A stretch of DNA of 19,920 nt from an uncultured Kiritimatiellota bacterium (GCA_934675625.1 CAKURH010000069.1:1-19920); one strand, 5' to 3'; positions 1-8,922 are shown, counted from the first letter of the stretch. The notes: generated by a model not told the origin, from the letters alone. Program-made: numbers and translations.

Positions 1-170
1 TCGTCGAAGTCGAACGACGCCTTGATCTCCGCCGGCAGCGACTCGCCGACGAGCTGCGCAATCTCGTCATGCTCCACGTCCCACGCACACGCATCCATCG
101 CCGCGCCCACGACACACGCAACGCAGACGGAAACAATCGACGCGCTTTTCAGGAAAACCCTTTTCGACAT
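1..170 (-). CDS. Partial N-terminus of a zinc phospholipase C/S1-nuclease-like secreted protein, paralogue of the gene at 13281-15695
   Basis: The first 56 codons are present; the rest lies beyond the left edge. The protein begins MSKRVFLKSASIVS, has a hydrophobic signal peptide, and then reads CAWDVEHDEIAQLVGESLP. That stretch matches residues 28-46 of the 804-residue protein at 13281-15695 at all but one position (I for V). The two genes share 30 identical consecutive bases (63-92 and 15588-15617). Trp followed four residues later by His resembles the N-terminal metal-binding start of the S1/P1 nuclease and phospholipase C superfamily. The ATG at 168-170 is chosen because an AGGAG box lies about ten bases upstream within a leader that is itself conserved in front of the paralogue. 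The gene follows the 1358-residue glycosidase-like gene by 64 bases on the same strand and is probably the next cistron. Whether it also carries the C-terminal SGNH domain cannot be seen. Confidence 0.85.
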   Translation of the reverse strand, partial: MSKRVFLKSASIVSVCVACVVGAAMDACAWDVEHDEIAQLVGESLPAEIKASFDFD

Positions 171-183
171 TCTTCTAATCTCC

Positions 184-225
184 TGTGATGTTTTGGGAAT
201 GAGATGTGATGTTTTGGGACAGAGA
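184..225. repeat. Two-copy 21-bp tandem repeat in the leader of the partial phospholipase C-like gene
   Basis: Copy one is 184-204 and copy two is 205-225. They agree at 19 of 21 positions and share the exact 15-mer TGTGATGTTTTGGGA. On the minus strand the unit reads CCCAAAACATCACA and ends just before the ribosome binding site of the gene starting at 170. A related single CAAAACATCA stands at the same place in front of the paralogue at 15695. A 21-bp period is two helical turns, so the copies would present the same face of the DNA to a protein. Function is unknown. Confidence 0.75.
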
Positions 226-234
226 GAGCTGCGT

Positions 235-3200
235 CTATCGGCAGACGGCGTCGAACCATTTCCCCGGATTGCGGTAGGGCGCACCGTTCCCGGCCAAGCC
301 TACGGTATAGTCGCCGCGCAGCACATCGCGCATGCGCTGGTTTACCTGCACGTTCCAGCCAAATATCTGCCCCTTTTCAAGTCTCAGCCCCGGCACGGCG
401 GTCTTTGGGATGAAGACTTCCCAATGCGACCAGCCCTTCGTGACTTGCGTCCGCGAAACCGTCGCGTCCGCGCAGATTCTCTTTTCGGGCGTCTCGTAAT
501 AGACGACCGGCTTCCCCTTAAGATAGCCCGCCTGGAAGACGACATCGTCGGCATCGTATTCCGCCGGCGCGAACAGCCGACCGTCATTTCGCGGGTCAAA
601 GTAGACCTGGAGCGAATCGGAGTCCGCATAGAGTTCATGGGGGCTGTTCGACATGATGAAGTCAGGGTCTTCGACGTCCAGCGTCACGTAGACGCCTTTC
701 GCGTCCCATTCGAGATTGCCGCGAAAGCAGAGCTCTTTCCCATACCGCTCCGCAAGCAGCTCCTTCGATCTCCCGTAAGACGCCCAGGTCGAGTAGAACG
801 CGAACGGCTTGGAACGCGTCTCGCCGCGCTTCGTGCAGTCGAGCCGATGAAACGTCCAGCAGGCCTTTTCCGTGCTTTTCCGCGTCGCGAGCGAGACCCA
901 ATAGTGGCATGCGCCTGGGTTTGCGGGAACCTCCTTGCCGTCTTCCGGGACATACTCAAAGCGATACGTGCGTTGCCCGCCGGCGGGAACCGACACCGCA
1001 AGGGAATCCTGCTTCGCCCGCAGCCCGCCCTGCGGCTTCTGGGCGAGTGCCAGCGTGCCCGTCAACGGCTCTTCCTCCAGGTTGCACACCGTCACGGCGA
1101 GCGTCAACCGCTCCGGGTCAAACGCCGGCCGCAGCTCGACCTTGTTGCGCAGCCGTTCAGCGCGCACGGCTTTCGTCAGGAGAAGCGCCCGCACCTTTGA
1201 CCAGCGCTTCGCCGCCAGTTCCGTCTCGATTCGCGGCATGACGTCGCGCGCCAGCGACGAGGCCGGACATTCGGCCGCCGCCTTCCGCAGTCCTGTCACG
1301 TCCGCAAGGATCCGCTCCACGTAGGCGGCGTCCGGCTCGGCCCGCACGGACTTCGGGTCGAGGTCGAAATCCTGCGGGAAATACTTCAGCTCGCAGGGGC
1401 CAAGCTCCAACTTGAACGCGCCCTTGAGCAGTCCCACGAAGCCACGGCGCTTCGCCGTGACATTCACGCGACATCCCTCGCGGTTCACGGCATACCACCC
1501 CCTGCCCTTCGGACCGACGCGCACGGCGACGGGATCGTTGACGAACCCATCCAGCAGACGGAAAGAGCCACGCGGAATCTTCACGTACTCGCGCACGAAC
1601 GGCTTGTAGATGTCGTTGACGCCAACGTCCGGCATGCCCCAAAAGCCGTGCTCGAAGTCCTGGACATCCGTCTCGGCCAACAGATAGGCGAATGGCTCCA
1701 AGACATACGGATCCTGCGGATGCGGCGTCGCGTAATACAGGAACATGTTGTCGTTCCGCAGACCGACCGTCGGCGGCGCCCACCAGGCGTTCTTCCAATA
1801 GTTCGTCCCGATGATCGGATCATAGAGCTCGAAGTTGCAGTGTCGGATCACGTTCATCGTCCGAATGCCGTTTTCATTGAGCGTCTGCGCAAATGTGTCC
1901 GAATACATGAAATACGGCTCGTTCATGTCCACGCGACCGTTGGCTCGGAAATAGTCCGGCCGCACGAAAAGAACGGGGTCGAGCCCTTCGACATTTCGCA
2001 AGGCGTCAAGGTCGATGCCGGCCTCCCGGAGCGTCGCCGTCATGTCGTAGTCCGGCCAGCGATCCAGATGCCGATTGGCATAGATCTCCGGCTTGACCCA
2101 GAACTGAAGCGTCAGGCCCTCATGGCCTTCGGCACGCAGTTCAGCGGCGAGTTCCCGTGCGACCTCGACCGTCTTCGCGCACCGCCAGCCCAGCCAGGCC
2201 TCCTTGACGTCCTTCGCGCCCTCGACGAGAAAGCGGTAGCGACCGGGCGCATCCGTCGCCGGAACCGTTACTCCCGTCTCCCTCTCAAAGAGCGCGACCG
2301 TCTCGGCATCGTAGCCGTTCTCGATGCCCATGAAGTTCGGTGCGCACATCTCGTTCAGCGTCACGCCACGAAAATGGCCGTAGACGGAGAAGCGGTCGCG
2401 ATAGCCCGCCAACAGACGCTTCAGCGCCGTGCGCACGACAGGGTGGTAGAACTTGAGCGCGCCCCAGCCACCCGTGGACTGCCCCTTGCGATCCTCCATC
2501 GCCACGTTGAGCGACGCATCGCCGCCGAGAGCCGCCAGCCAGTTCCCATTCGCGAGACGCCAGTTCATCCGAAGCCAGATGTCATGCCCGGCGTCGTCGA
2601 GCATCCGAGCGCCGAGGTCGTCCCAACCGGGCACGCGCCCCGGCGACGAGCCGAACTGGCTCACGTGCTCGAACGTCGCGTACTGGTGCCCCGCGTCGCC
2701 GCTGTAGTCCACTTCCTTGATGATCCAGGCATTCAGCCCCTCGTAGGCCATGTAGTCCAGCACGTTCTGCCACTTGTGCCGATAGAATTCCAGCGACGCG
2801 CGCATGTCGCCATAGCCGTTGAAATGCGCGAATCCGAGGTGTGAGTCCATCGTCGGATCCTCGTCCCAAATCCCGAACGTGCGGCGCGCGGCCTTCTCCC
2901 GCCTCGGCGCGGCCGACGAACGCGCCGCCCCGTATGTCGCCTCATAGACGCGGATGCGGGCCGCCGCCGGAGGCTTCGAGCCGGGGAACGGACGATAACC
3001 CAAGACCGCCACGGCCACGGCCGGGCAATCGGGGAAGAAGAGAAGACGGCGCTTCGCGAGCCGCCCGGTCGTCGGGTTATCCATGCCCGTCATGATGCCG
3101 AAGCAGTCGAGCGTAATCGTGTAGAGGACGCCCCGGTTCTCCGGGTAGACGGCGAGCGCATACTCGCGCTTGGCATCGTCCGGATACTCCAGCTCAATCC

Positions 3201-4311
3201 AATGAGCCCGCCCGGGGTTCTTCAGCGGCACACGGTAGGCGAAGCCCACGCCGAGGTTGAGGTCGGACTCGCGATAGACGCACCCCGCCGCATTCGTGAC
3301 AATCGAGGAACCGCAGTGGTTGAACGCGGCGGGCGGGACGTCCCGCGTGCAGTCGATGTCCGCCACGAGCGTCGAGGCGTCGAAGACCTGGCGATCCGCC
3401 AGCGGAGCGTGCGTAGCTTCCGGATCCAATGCCATGAGATCGTAGTAGAAATCGCGCTCCCGAATCCGGAAGACGCCAGGACGATCCGGCTTGACCGTCC
3501 GCGTGTACTGCGTGAGCCTTCCGCTCGGAAGGTCGCGGCGGCGAAAGCGGATCGCCGTCTCCTTGCCGACCGTCGCCGTATGATCCATCAGTTCCAGAAG
3601 GTAAGGCCGCACCTGCGCATATTCCACTTCGACCTCGCGCGGCGTCAACGCCCGGTCATACAGCTTCACCTCATCGATCGCGCCGCCCCACGAGCACCAG
3701 GCGTCCCGACGATGGGTCGGCACGACGCCAATGCGCAACCGCCCCGTGTCTTCGCCTGACGGCACCTTTCCCTTCCACGCCATGCGGTGCAGGAACAGCA
3801 CGCCATCCAGGAACAGTTCACAGCCGTCCCCACGATACTGGACGAGGACGTGATGCCATTCGTTCGACTTCACCGTCCCAACCCAGTTCTTGCCGTCGCC
3901 GATGTCAGCGTAGTCGTAGCTCACGTACGAGCCGGCGTCCAGGTTCCCGCAGATCGCGGACATCAGGCGTCGGCGGTTGCGCGACCGATTCGGCTGGGCC
4001 GTCCACTCGGAGCGATCCTCGTTACAGGCGCTGTCGAACTGCAGCATGCCGCCGATTGCGTCCTCGTCCATCTTGAACCAGCACGAAAACGCCCCGTTCG
4101 TCGGTGTGGAGACGATCTTGCCGACAACGTATTCGAGCCCGCCGTCCCTCTCGTCGACGAACAGGCCACGCCCCCTGACGCCTTCGCAGAAACGGACGCC
4201 CTTTGCGTAGACGGGCTCGTTGCCACGCGAATCCTTGAGCCCGTCCTCGAAGTCCAGCGTATAGACCGGCACAACCGTCGCGAGAAGAAGAATCGAATCA
4301 AACAGCATCAT
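235..4311 (-). CDS. Secreted multidomain glycoside-hydrolase-like protein: LamG, beta-sandwich, TIM barrel, C-terminal CBM9-like domain
   Basis: The 1358-residue protein has a short signal peptide (residues 1-18). Residues about 19-235 form a LamG/concanavalin-like lectin domain, with ELFLDGVLF and a closing IDEVKLYDRALTPREV typical of that fold. A beta-rich region (about 240-460) follows. Residues about 478-930 look like a TIM barrel: FGIWDEDPTMDS opens it, and VTLNEM at 650-655 places a Glu after Asn (E653), as in the acid/base position of clan GH-A enzymes. The nucleophile is not assigned; E798 (MNEPY) and E828 (NFELYDP) are candidates. An Ig-like stretch near 1060-1150 precedes a CBM9-like domain (about 1190-1358, SDSLQVYFDP). 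I cannot name a GH family. ATG codons occur at 4311 and 4308; an AAAGG box lies nine bases before the first. It follows the SGNH-DUF1080 gene by 15 bases. A non-catalytic surface glycan-binding role is possible. Confidence 0.85.
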   Translation of the reverse strand: MMLFDSILLLATVVPVYTLDFEDGLKDSRGNEPVYAKGVRFCEGVRGRGLFVDERDGGLEYVVGKIVSTPTNGAFSCWFKMDEDAIGGMLQFDSACNEDRSEWTAQPNRSRNRRRLMSAICGNLDAGSYVSYDYADIGDGKNWVGTVKSNEWHHVLVQYRGDGCELFLDGVLFLHRMAWKGKVPSGEDTGRLRIGVVPTHRRDAWCSWGGAIDEVKLYDRALTPREVEVEYAQVRPYLLELMDHTATVGKETAIRFRRRDLPSGRLTQYTRTVKPDRPGVFRIRERDFYYDLMALDPEATHAPLADRQVFDASTLVADIDCTRDVPPAAFNHCGSSIVTNAAGCVYRESDLNLGVGFAYRVPLKNPGRAHWIELEYPDDAKREYALAVYPENRGVLYTITLDCFGIMTGMDNPTTGRLAKRRLLFFPDCPAVAVAVLGYRPFPGSKPPAAARIRVYEATYGAARSSAAPRREKAARRTFGIWDEDPTMDSHLGFAHFNGYGDMRASLEFYRHKWQNVLDYMAYEGLNAWIIKEVDYSGDAGHQYATFEHVSQFGSSPGRVPGWDDLGARMLDDAGHDIWLRMNWRLANGNWLAALGGDASLNVAMEDRKGQSTGGWGALKFYHPVVRTALKRLLAGYRDRFSVYGHFRGVTLNEMCAPNFMGIENGYDAETVALFERETGVTVPATDAPGRYRFLVEGAKDVKEAWLGWRCAKTVEVARELAAELRAEGHEGLTLQFWVKPEIYANRHLDRWPDYDMTATLREAGIDLDALRNVEGLDPVLFVRPDYFRANGRVDMNEPYFMYSDTFAQTLNENGIRTMNVIRHCNFELYDPIIGTNYWKNAWWAPPTVGLRNDNMFLYYATPHPQDPYVLEPFAYLLAETDVQDFEHGFWGMPDVGVNDIYKPFVREYVKIPRGSFRLLDGFVNDPVAVRVGPKGRGWYAVNREGCRVNVTAKRRGFVGLLKGAFKLELGPCELKYFPQDFDLDPKSVRAEPDAAYVERILADVTGLRKAAAECPASSLARDVMPRIETELAAKRWSKVRALLLTKAVRAERLRNKVELRPAFDPERLTLAVTVCNLEEEPLTGTLALAQKPQGGLRAKQDSLAVSVPAGGQRTYRFEYVPEDGKEVPANPGACHYWVSLATRKSTEKACWTFHRLDCTKRGETRSKPFAFYSTWASYGRSKELLAERYGKELCFRGNLEWDAKGVYVTLDVEDPDFIMSNSPHELYADSDSLQVYFDPRNDGRLFAPAEYDADDVVFQAGYLKGKPVVYYETPEKRICADATVSRTQVTKGWSHWEVFIPKTAVPGLRLEKGQIFGWNVQVNQRMRDVLRGDYTVGLAGNGAPYRNPGKWFDAVCR

Positions 4312-4326
4312 CTTGCCTGACCTTTC

Positions 4327-6189
4327 TCAGCGCGCCGAGACGTCCCGCGCACGCAAATTCCTGAAGCGAACGTTGAAGCCCGCATAGCCCAGAAGCCCGA
4401 TCGCCCCTTCGGTGCGGCGGATGCCCGGATGCGGCTTGCGGTCAGGCGTGTCGCCGTCACCCTGAAATGCGGAAAGGTCGGCTCGCGAGACCTCCACGCC
4501 ATTCAGCGTCACGCGCACGGTCGAACCGACGACCTCGATCTCGCAGTCGTTCCATTGACCAGCCGGATGCGCATAGCTCCCGCCGACGGCAAAGCCTTTC
4601 GCCGCCGGATTGTCGCGACGCGCCGGCGCGAGTCCGTAGACGGCTCCGCAATACTGCGTCGGCGCGCACTTGTCGCGCTTCGCCGAAGCGTCGTAGTAGG
4701 CGTCGCCGCCGTCGTCCAGCAGCTGAATCTCGCACAGTGCGGTATACGTCGGGTTCCCCTTTTCCGCCATGCGGACGCCTATGCCGTTGTTTCCGTTCGT
4801 CGGCATCAGGAAGTCGAAGCGCAGCACGAAATCGCGAAAGGACTTCTGCGTCACGAGCTGCTCGTCCGTACCGGGACAGAGCTTGTGACGCTCCATCGTT
4901 CCCGGAATGTACTGAAGAATTCCAGGCTCCGTCGGCTCGACGCCATAGCACGGCACCGCTCCCGACCACCGCCAGCCCGCAAGATCCTGCCCGTTGAACA
5001 GCGAACGGAAGCCCGCGCGGCGTTCGAGCGTCGCGCGGCGGATGGCCTTCTCCAAGCAGTCCGCCATGCGCTGGAAGCCCGCGTCGTTCGGGTGCAGGGC
5101 AACGTCGATCGAGAGATCGGCCAGCTCCTCGTCCGTGCCGCAGTCCGCAAAGAAGTCGGCGACCTCGAAGCCCTCGTCCGCCGCAATCGCCCGCACGAGC
5201 TGCGCATACTCTTTCAGGTAGATGCCTCCATGCGGCGCGTCGCTGGAAGCTGGCAGGTACGTCCCGAACCCATAGCCGCGCCGTGGCGTGCAGAGGACGA
5301 TGACGGCGTGCGGGTTGGCCTTTCGGATCTTGTCCACCAGAATCCGGTAATTCGCCGCAAACGTGTTGGCGTTCGTGCCGACGCGATAGTCCGCGAGCGT
5401 GCCGACGGGTACGCGATGCCCCCAGTCGTTGATTCCATGCTCGATCGTGTAGAGATCCGCACGCGGCACCTTTGCCCAGCGGTGCCCGCCAATGACGCCG
5501 CCGTTGATGGCCAGGTTGTGATAGTCCGTAAAGGAAAGCCGATCCTTCACGCGGCTCTGGTAGCCGCGCGTGAACTTCGCCTCCCCGTATTCGGACGCAT
5601 GCGCGTCGTACCACGAGATGGAGGTTCCGAACACGCACCAGGAAAGCCCCGTCGGAACTGGCACCGACTCCAGTTCCCGCGCCACCCAGTCGGCGTAGTC
5701 GCGCACACACGTTTCCCTCTTCTCGCCGAGCGCGCGAATCGCGGCGACCTGCGACGGAAAGCCACAACTACGCAACTGGTCGAGAAAGAACATCGTCCGC
5801 GTGGCGTCGGCCGACGCGCGCGCAGCCCGTAGGAGTGCCTCCGTCCAGACCTTCCGCCCCCGCGCCGCACGTTCGCATTTCGGCGTCATCGTCTGCTGCG
5901 TGACGGCGGCAATCTGCACCGCCCGCAAGGGATCCGTCTCGTAAGCACCCTTCACGTCCGCCAGAAGCGCATCCGCCGCCTGCGGTGTCGCCACGAAGCC
6001 GTATAGGACGGCTGCAGACGTTTCACGCGCCAGCCGTTCGGCGTTCTCTGCCTGCCAGACGGCCGCCGTCGCGGCGTCGTCGCCCTCTTGCGGACGTATG
6101 TCCAGCGCATCCCGCTGGACGAGCGCGCAACCGCCCGACGTCGCCGACAGAAGCAAAATTCCCGCAAAGGCAAACTGTACCGTTCTCAT
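4327..6189 (-). CDS. Exported SGNH hydrolase fused to a DUF1080 (3-keto-disaccharide hydrolase) domain
   Basis: The start at 6189 is chosen over upstream in-frame codons because GAGGAGG precedes it and a signal peptide follows directly (MRTVQFAFAGILLLSATSGGC). Cys21 could be lipidated, but the lipobox is imperfect (SGGC). The protein is 620 residues. Residues about 180-390 are an SGNH hydrolase: GTSIS with Ser190, NGG at 229-231, HGIND at 251-255 and DVALHP at 362-367. Residues about 394-615 are DUF1080/PF06439: SLFNGQDLAGW, NGNNGIGVRM, EIQLLDD, CGAVYGL, and a terminal QWNDCEIEVVG strand. Known members of PF06439 act on 3-keto glycosides made by Gfo/Idh/MocA oxidoreductases, and such a gene lies immediately upstream (13-base gap). 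The helical N-terminal region (about 30-175) is unrecognised. Oddity: the SGNH Asp-His pair is spaced DxxxH, not the usual DxxH. The likely role is combined de-acylation and keto-glycoside cleavage, which is inference. Confidence 0.87.
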   Translation of the reverse strand: MRTVQFAFAGILLLSATSGGCALVQRDALDIRPQEGDDAATAAVWQAENAERLARETSAAVLYGFVATPQAADALLADVKGAYETDPLRAVQIAAVTQQTMTPKCERAARGRKVWTEALLRAARASADATRTMFFLDQLRSCGFPSQVAAIRALGEKRETCVRDYADWVARELESVPVPTGLSWCVFGTSISWYDAHASEYGEAKFTRGYQSRVKDRLSFTDYHNLAINGGVIGGHRWAKVPRADLYTIEHGINDWGHRVPVGTLADYRVGTNANTFAANYRILVDKIRKANPHAVIVLCTPRRGYGFGTYLPASSDAPHGGIYLKEYAQLVRAIAADEGFEVADFFADCGTDEELADLSIDVALHPNDAGFQRMADCLEKAIRRATLERRAGFRSLFNGQDLAGWRWSGAVPCYGVEPTEPGILQYIPGTMERHKLCPGTDEQLVTQKSFRDFVLRFDFLMPTNGNNGIGVRMAEKGNPTYTALCEIQLLDDGGDAYYDASAKRDKCAPTQYCGAVYGLAPARRDNPAAKGFAVGGSYAHPAGQWNDCEIEVVGSTVRVTLNGVEVSRADLSAFQGDGDTPDRKPHPGIRRTEGAIGLLGYAGFNVRFRNLRARDVSAR

Positions 6190-6202
6190 TATGCCATCCT
6201 CC

Positions 6203-7564
6203 TCAATCCCTGTAGAATTCACGGGCCCACGGCTCTCGCATCGACTGGTAGAGGAAGCGATCCGCCGCAGGGTCATCCTTTGCGCGCAACGACACAGGAT
6301 CGAACGCGAAGCCGCGCCCCAGCCGTTCGGCGACGATAGCGAGATTGAACATCGTGCAGGACCGAAAGCCCGTTTCCTCGTTCAGGCAGAACCGACGCCG
6401 CGTCTTGCACGAGTCGATGAAATCCGTCTGCTGGGGCGGCGGTTCAGGCAGTTCGGCCACAAGCCGCTTGACGTCCATCTCCCGACCGTCGGCGTCGAGC
6501 ATTCGCATCCACCGATCCGTCTTCTCCTTCGGCGTCCACGTGTGAACGGTGCCATCGGCCTCCCGATAAGGCCAGACCGTGACGCCATTGGAGCCCCGGA
6601 GAAACGGCTCGTCCATGAGAGACCGGTCGCCGTCCAGGACAACTTCCGTTCCGTCGGCATAGGTCAGCGTGATGCGGTCGAAGCGACCGACGGCTTCGGG
6701 ATGCTGCCGAGGGCCGACATAATCGACGCGGACGGGCGACGTCTCGTCCTTGCAGAGCAGGTACTGGAGCGGATCAAGGTAATGCTGCGCCATGTCGCCG
6801 AGCCCGCCGGCATCGTAGTCCCAGTAGCCGCGAAACGTCTCGTGGCAACGGTGGCGGCTGTAGGGTCTCCACGGCGCCGGGCCGAGCCACATGTCCCAGT
6901 CCAGCGTCTCCGGGCAGGCTTCGGGCTTGAGGTTGACCTTGCCCGACCAGTAGAATTTCCAGTCGAATCCCTGACCCGCACCGAAGACGCAGCGAATCGG
7001 CCCCGCCCCCAGGACGCCATTCTGGACAATCTGCCGAACCGGCTTGACAGGGCTTCCGAGCCCGTAGAACGGATCAGTGTAGCGAAACCACGTGTTCAGC
7101 CGGAACATGCGCTTCTTCGCCTTGACGTACTCCATCACGCGCACCCCCTCGCCGACCGTACGCGTCATCGGCTTCTCGCACCAGATGTCCTTTCCCGCGC
7201 GCGCGGCCATCACGCTCATGCAGCCGTGCCAGTGCGGCGGCGTACAGATGTGGACGATATCGACGCCCGGATCGTCCAGCAACTCGATGAAGTCACGATA
7301 GGCACGAACCTTCCCCCAGCCCGCCTTCTCGGCGCAGTCCAGCCCCGCCTCGACATGAAGCCGGTCGGGGTCGCACAGGCCGACGAGCCGAGACCCCTTG
7401 AACGGCAGGTGGTTCGCGCTGCGCGCAATGCCGCCGAATCCGATGAGCGCCCGCGTCAGGCGGTTTGACGGCGCCTCCGCCCCGAAGACGCTGGACGGGA
7501 CGATGTTGAACAGCCCAAGGGCCGAAACGCCCCGAATGAAGTCCCTTCTGCTGGCACGCGTCAT
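6203..7564 (-). CDS. Tat-exported Gfo/Idh/MocA-family NAD(P)-dependent oxidoreductase
   Basis: This 453-residue protein starts with a twin-arginine signal (SRRDFIRG, residues 5-12) and a hydrophobic stretch ending near VFGAEA, so it folds with its cofactor before export. The Rossmann fold opens with ALIGFGGIARS (40-50). CEKPMTRTVGEG (129-140) carries the family's EKP motif, with Lys131 as the conserved lysine. GLGDMAQHYLDPL (254-266) matches the C-terminal substrate-domain signature. Members oxidise or reduce sugars; several exported ones make 3-keto glycosides for DUF1080 partners. The ATG at 7564 shares one base with the preceding gene's TGA (TGATG), indicating translational coupling to the fucosidase, and GGAGG lies seven bases upstream. 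A GTG three bases earlier is the alternative start. The substrate is not determined. Confidence 0.93.
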   Translation of the reverse strand: MTRASRRDFIRGVSALGLFNIVPSSVFGAEAPSNRLTRALIGFGGIARSANHLPFKGSRLVGLCDPDRLHVEAGLDCAEKAGWGKVRAYRDFIELLDDPGVDIVHICTPPHWHGCMSVMAARAGKDIWCEKPMTRTVGEGVRVMEYVKAKKRMFRLNTWFRYTDPFYGLGSPVKPVRQIVQNGVLGAGPIRCVFGAGQGFDWKFYWSGKVNLKPEACPETLDWDMWLGPAPWRPYSRHRCHETFRGYWDYDAGGLGDMAQHYLDPLQYLLCKDETSPVRVDYVGPRQHPEAVGRFDRITLTYADGTEVVLDGDRSLMDEPFLRGSNGVTVWPYREADGTVHTWTPKEKTDRWMRMLDADGREMDVKRLVAELPEPPPQQTDFIDSCKTRRRFCLNEETGFRSCTMFNLAIVAERLGRGFAFDPVSLRAKDDPAADRFLYQSMREPWAREFYRD

Positions 7565-8901
7565 CACCGAACCTCCACAACATAGTCAAAGTCATCGCCC
7601 ACCTCACGGGCAATCGTCAGCACCGCCACGCCGGAGGGCGTGCGCTCGACCTGCACGGGAGCGCCTGTCGCCAGGCAGCGCGCTGACCGGATCTCGCCTT
7701 CGTACTTGAACGCAAAGCGCGTTGCCTTCGGATCAAGGAAATGGACATAGAGCACGTCACCCTTTCGCGTCGAGACGATTTCCTTTGCAAGACCGACGCC
7801 GGCGCCCTCCGTGCCGTAGATCGATTCGCCGTTCCGGGCGAACCACCGACCGACGCCCTTCAGCGTCTCGACGCATTGGGGAGGAAGCGCGCCCGACCCG
7901 TCCGGGCCGACGTTCATGAGCATATTGGCCCCGCGCGCCGCACAGCGCGCGATCATCGCAACGACCTCTTCGGCCGTGCGGAACTTCCGCTCGGCGAGCT
8001 TCCAGCCCCAGACTTGGTGCTGAAGCACATCGCATTGTTCAACCGGGCGGTCGTCCGTGACCGGCTGATGCCGCGAAAAGCCAAGGTCGGCATGGTCGCC
8101 GGGAAGGTCACGCTCAAAGAGCTGGATGTCCTCCTTCGCGCGGATCGGCTGGTGGTTGTTGTTCGCCACAAGCGTCTTGCGGGCGTGGATGAAGTCGTAG
8201 ATCTCGTCGAACTTCCAGTCCAGCGTCCGCTCCCACTGCCCCGTCCGGGCGTTGAACTGCGCATGATCCCACTCGCCGTCAAACCAGATGTTGCCCGGCC
8301 GATAGCGGCCGATGAGCTCGCCGATCTGCGCCAGCATGAACTTTCGATAGGATGCATAGTCGCCGACCTGGTCGCCGAGAACGCTCTTGGACGCCCGCCC
8401 CGCCGGATAGTCCTTGCGATGCCAATCCATCAGCGAATAGTAGAAGTTGATCTGAAGACCCGCATTCGTGCAAGCCGCCGCCAATTCGCCGACGACATCG
8501 CGCCGAAAGGGCGTCTGGGCGATGTTATAGCCGTCATCCGCCTGCGTGGGCCAAAGCGAGAACCCATCGTGGTGGCGCGTCGTGACCGTGAGATACTTCG
8601 CCCCGGCCTCCTTGAACAGGGCCACCCACGCCCGCGCATCGAACTTCGACGGATAGAAGCCGTCTTTCGCACGTGCATAGGCCGCTTCGTCGATGCGTCC
8701 GCCCCCGCCCTGAAGATACCACTCGCCCTGCGCATACGTGCTGTAGAGCCCCCAGTGGACAAAGATGCCGAACCGCTGCGCGGCGAACTTCGCCCGAGCC
8801 TCCCGATTCCAGGCGTCCAACGATCCGGTGGTCTCCGCCACACCGGCGTGGGCGAGCATCACGCCCGTCCACGCCACAGCCATCATTCTTCTTGTCATCA
8901 T
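7564..8901 (-). CDS. Secreted GH29 alpha-L-fucosidase
   Basis: The 445-residue protein begins with a signal peptide (residues 1-22, cleaving near AGVA-ETTG). GH29 landmarks appear in order: FGIFVHWGLYS (44-54) with the active-site HWG, TTRHHDGFSLW (107-117) with the His-His pair, YYSLMDW (154-160), and WFDGEW (206-211), whose Asp208 is the expected catalytic nucleophile. NNNH at 247-250 and the closing NVGPDGSGALP (330-340) also fit. The length is typical for the catalytic domain plus a short C-terminal beta domain. It should release alpha-linked L-fucose from glycans in the periplasm or outside the cell. It sits 21 bases after the autotransporter-repeat gene and its TGA overlaps the start of the oxidoreductase gene. 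ATG codons occur at 8901 and 8898; no strong ribosome binding site is visible. Confidence 0.95.
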   Translation of the reverse strand: MMTRRMMAVAWTGVMLAHAGVAETTGSLDAWNREARAKFAAQRFGIFVHWGLYSTYAQGEWYLQGGGGRIDEAAYARAKDGFYPSKFDARAWVALFKEAGAKYLTVTTRHHDGFSLWPTQADDGYNIAQTPFRRDVVGELAAACTNAGLQINFYYSLMDWHRKDYPAGRASKSVLGDQVGDYASYRKFMLAQIGELIGRYRPGNIWFDGEWDHAQFNARTGQWERTLDWKFDEIYDFIHARKTLVANNNHQPIRAKEDIQLFERDLPGDHADLGFSRHQPVTDDRPVEQCDVLQHQVWGWKLAERKFRTAEEVVAMIARCAARGANMLMNVGPDGSGALPPQCVETLKGVGRWFARNGESIYGTEGAGVGLAKEIVSTRKGDVLYVHFLDPKATRFAFKYEGEIRSARCLATGAPVQVERTPSGVAVLTIAREVGDDFDYVVEVR

Positions 8902-8922
8902 CGTTTCTCTCTTTTCGTTTCG

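Noticed and set aside
6190..6276. Upstream extension of the SGNH-DUF1080 gene
   Set aside because: Overlaps the oxidoreductase end and would bury the signal peptide; the ATG at 6189 has a strong GAGGAGG box.
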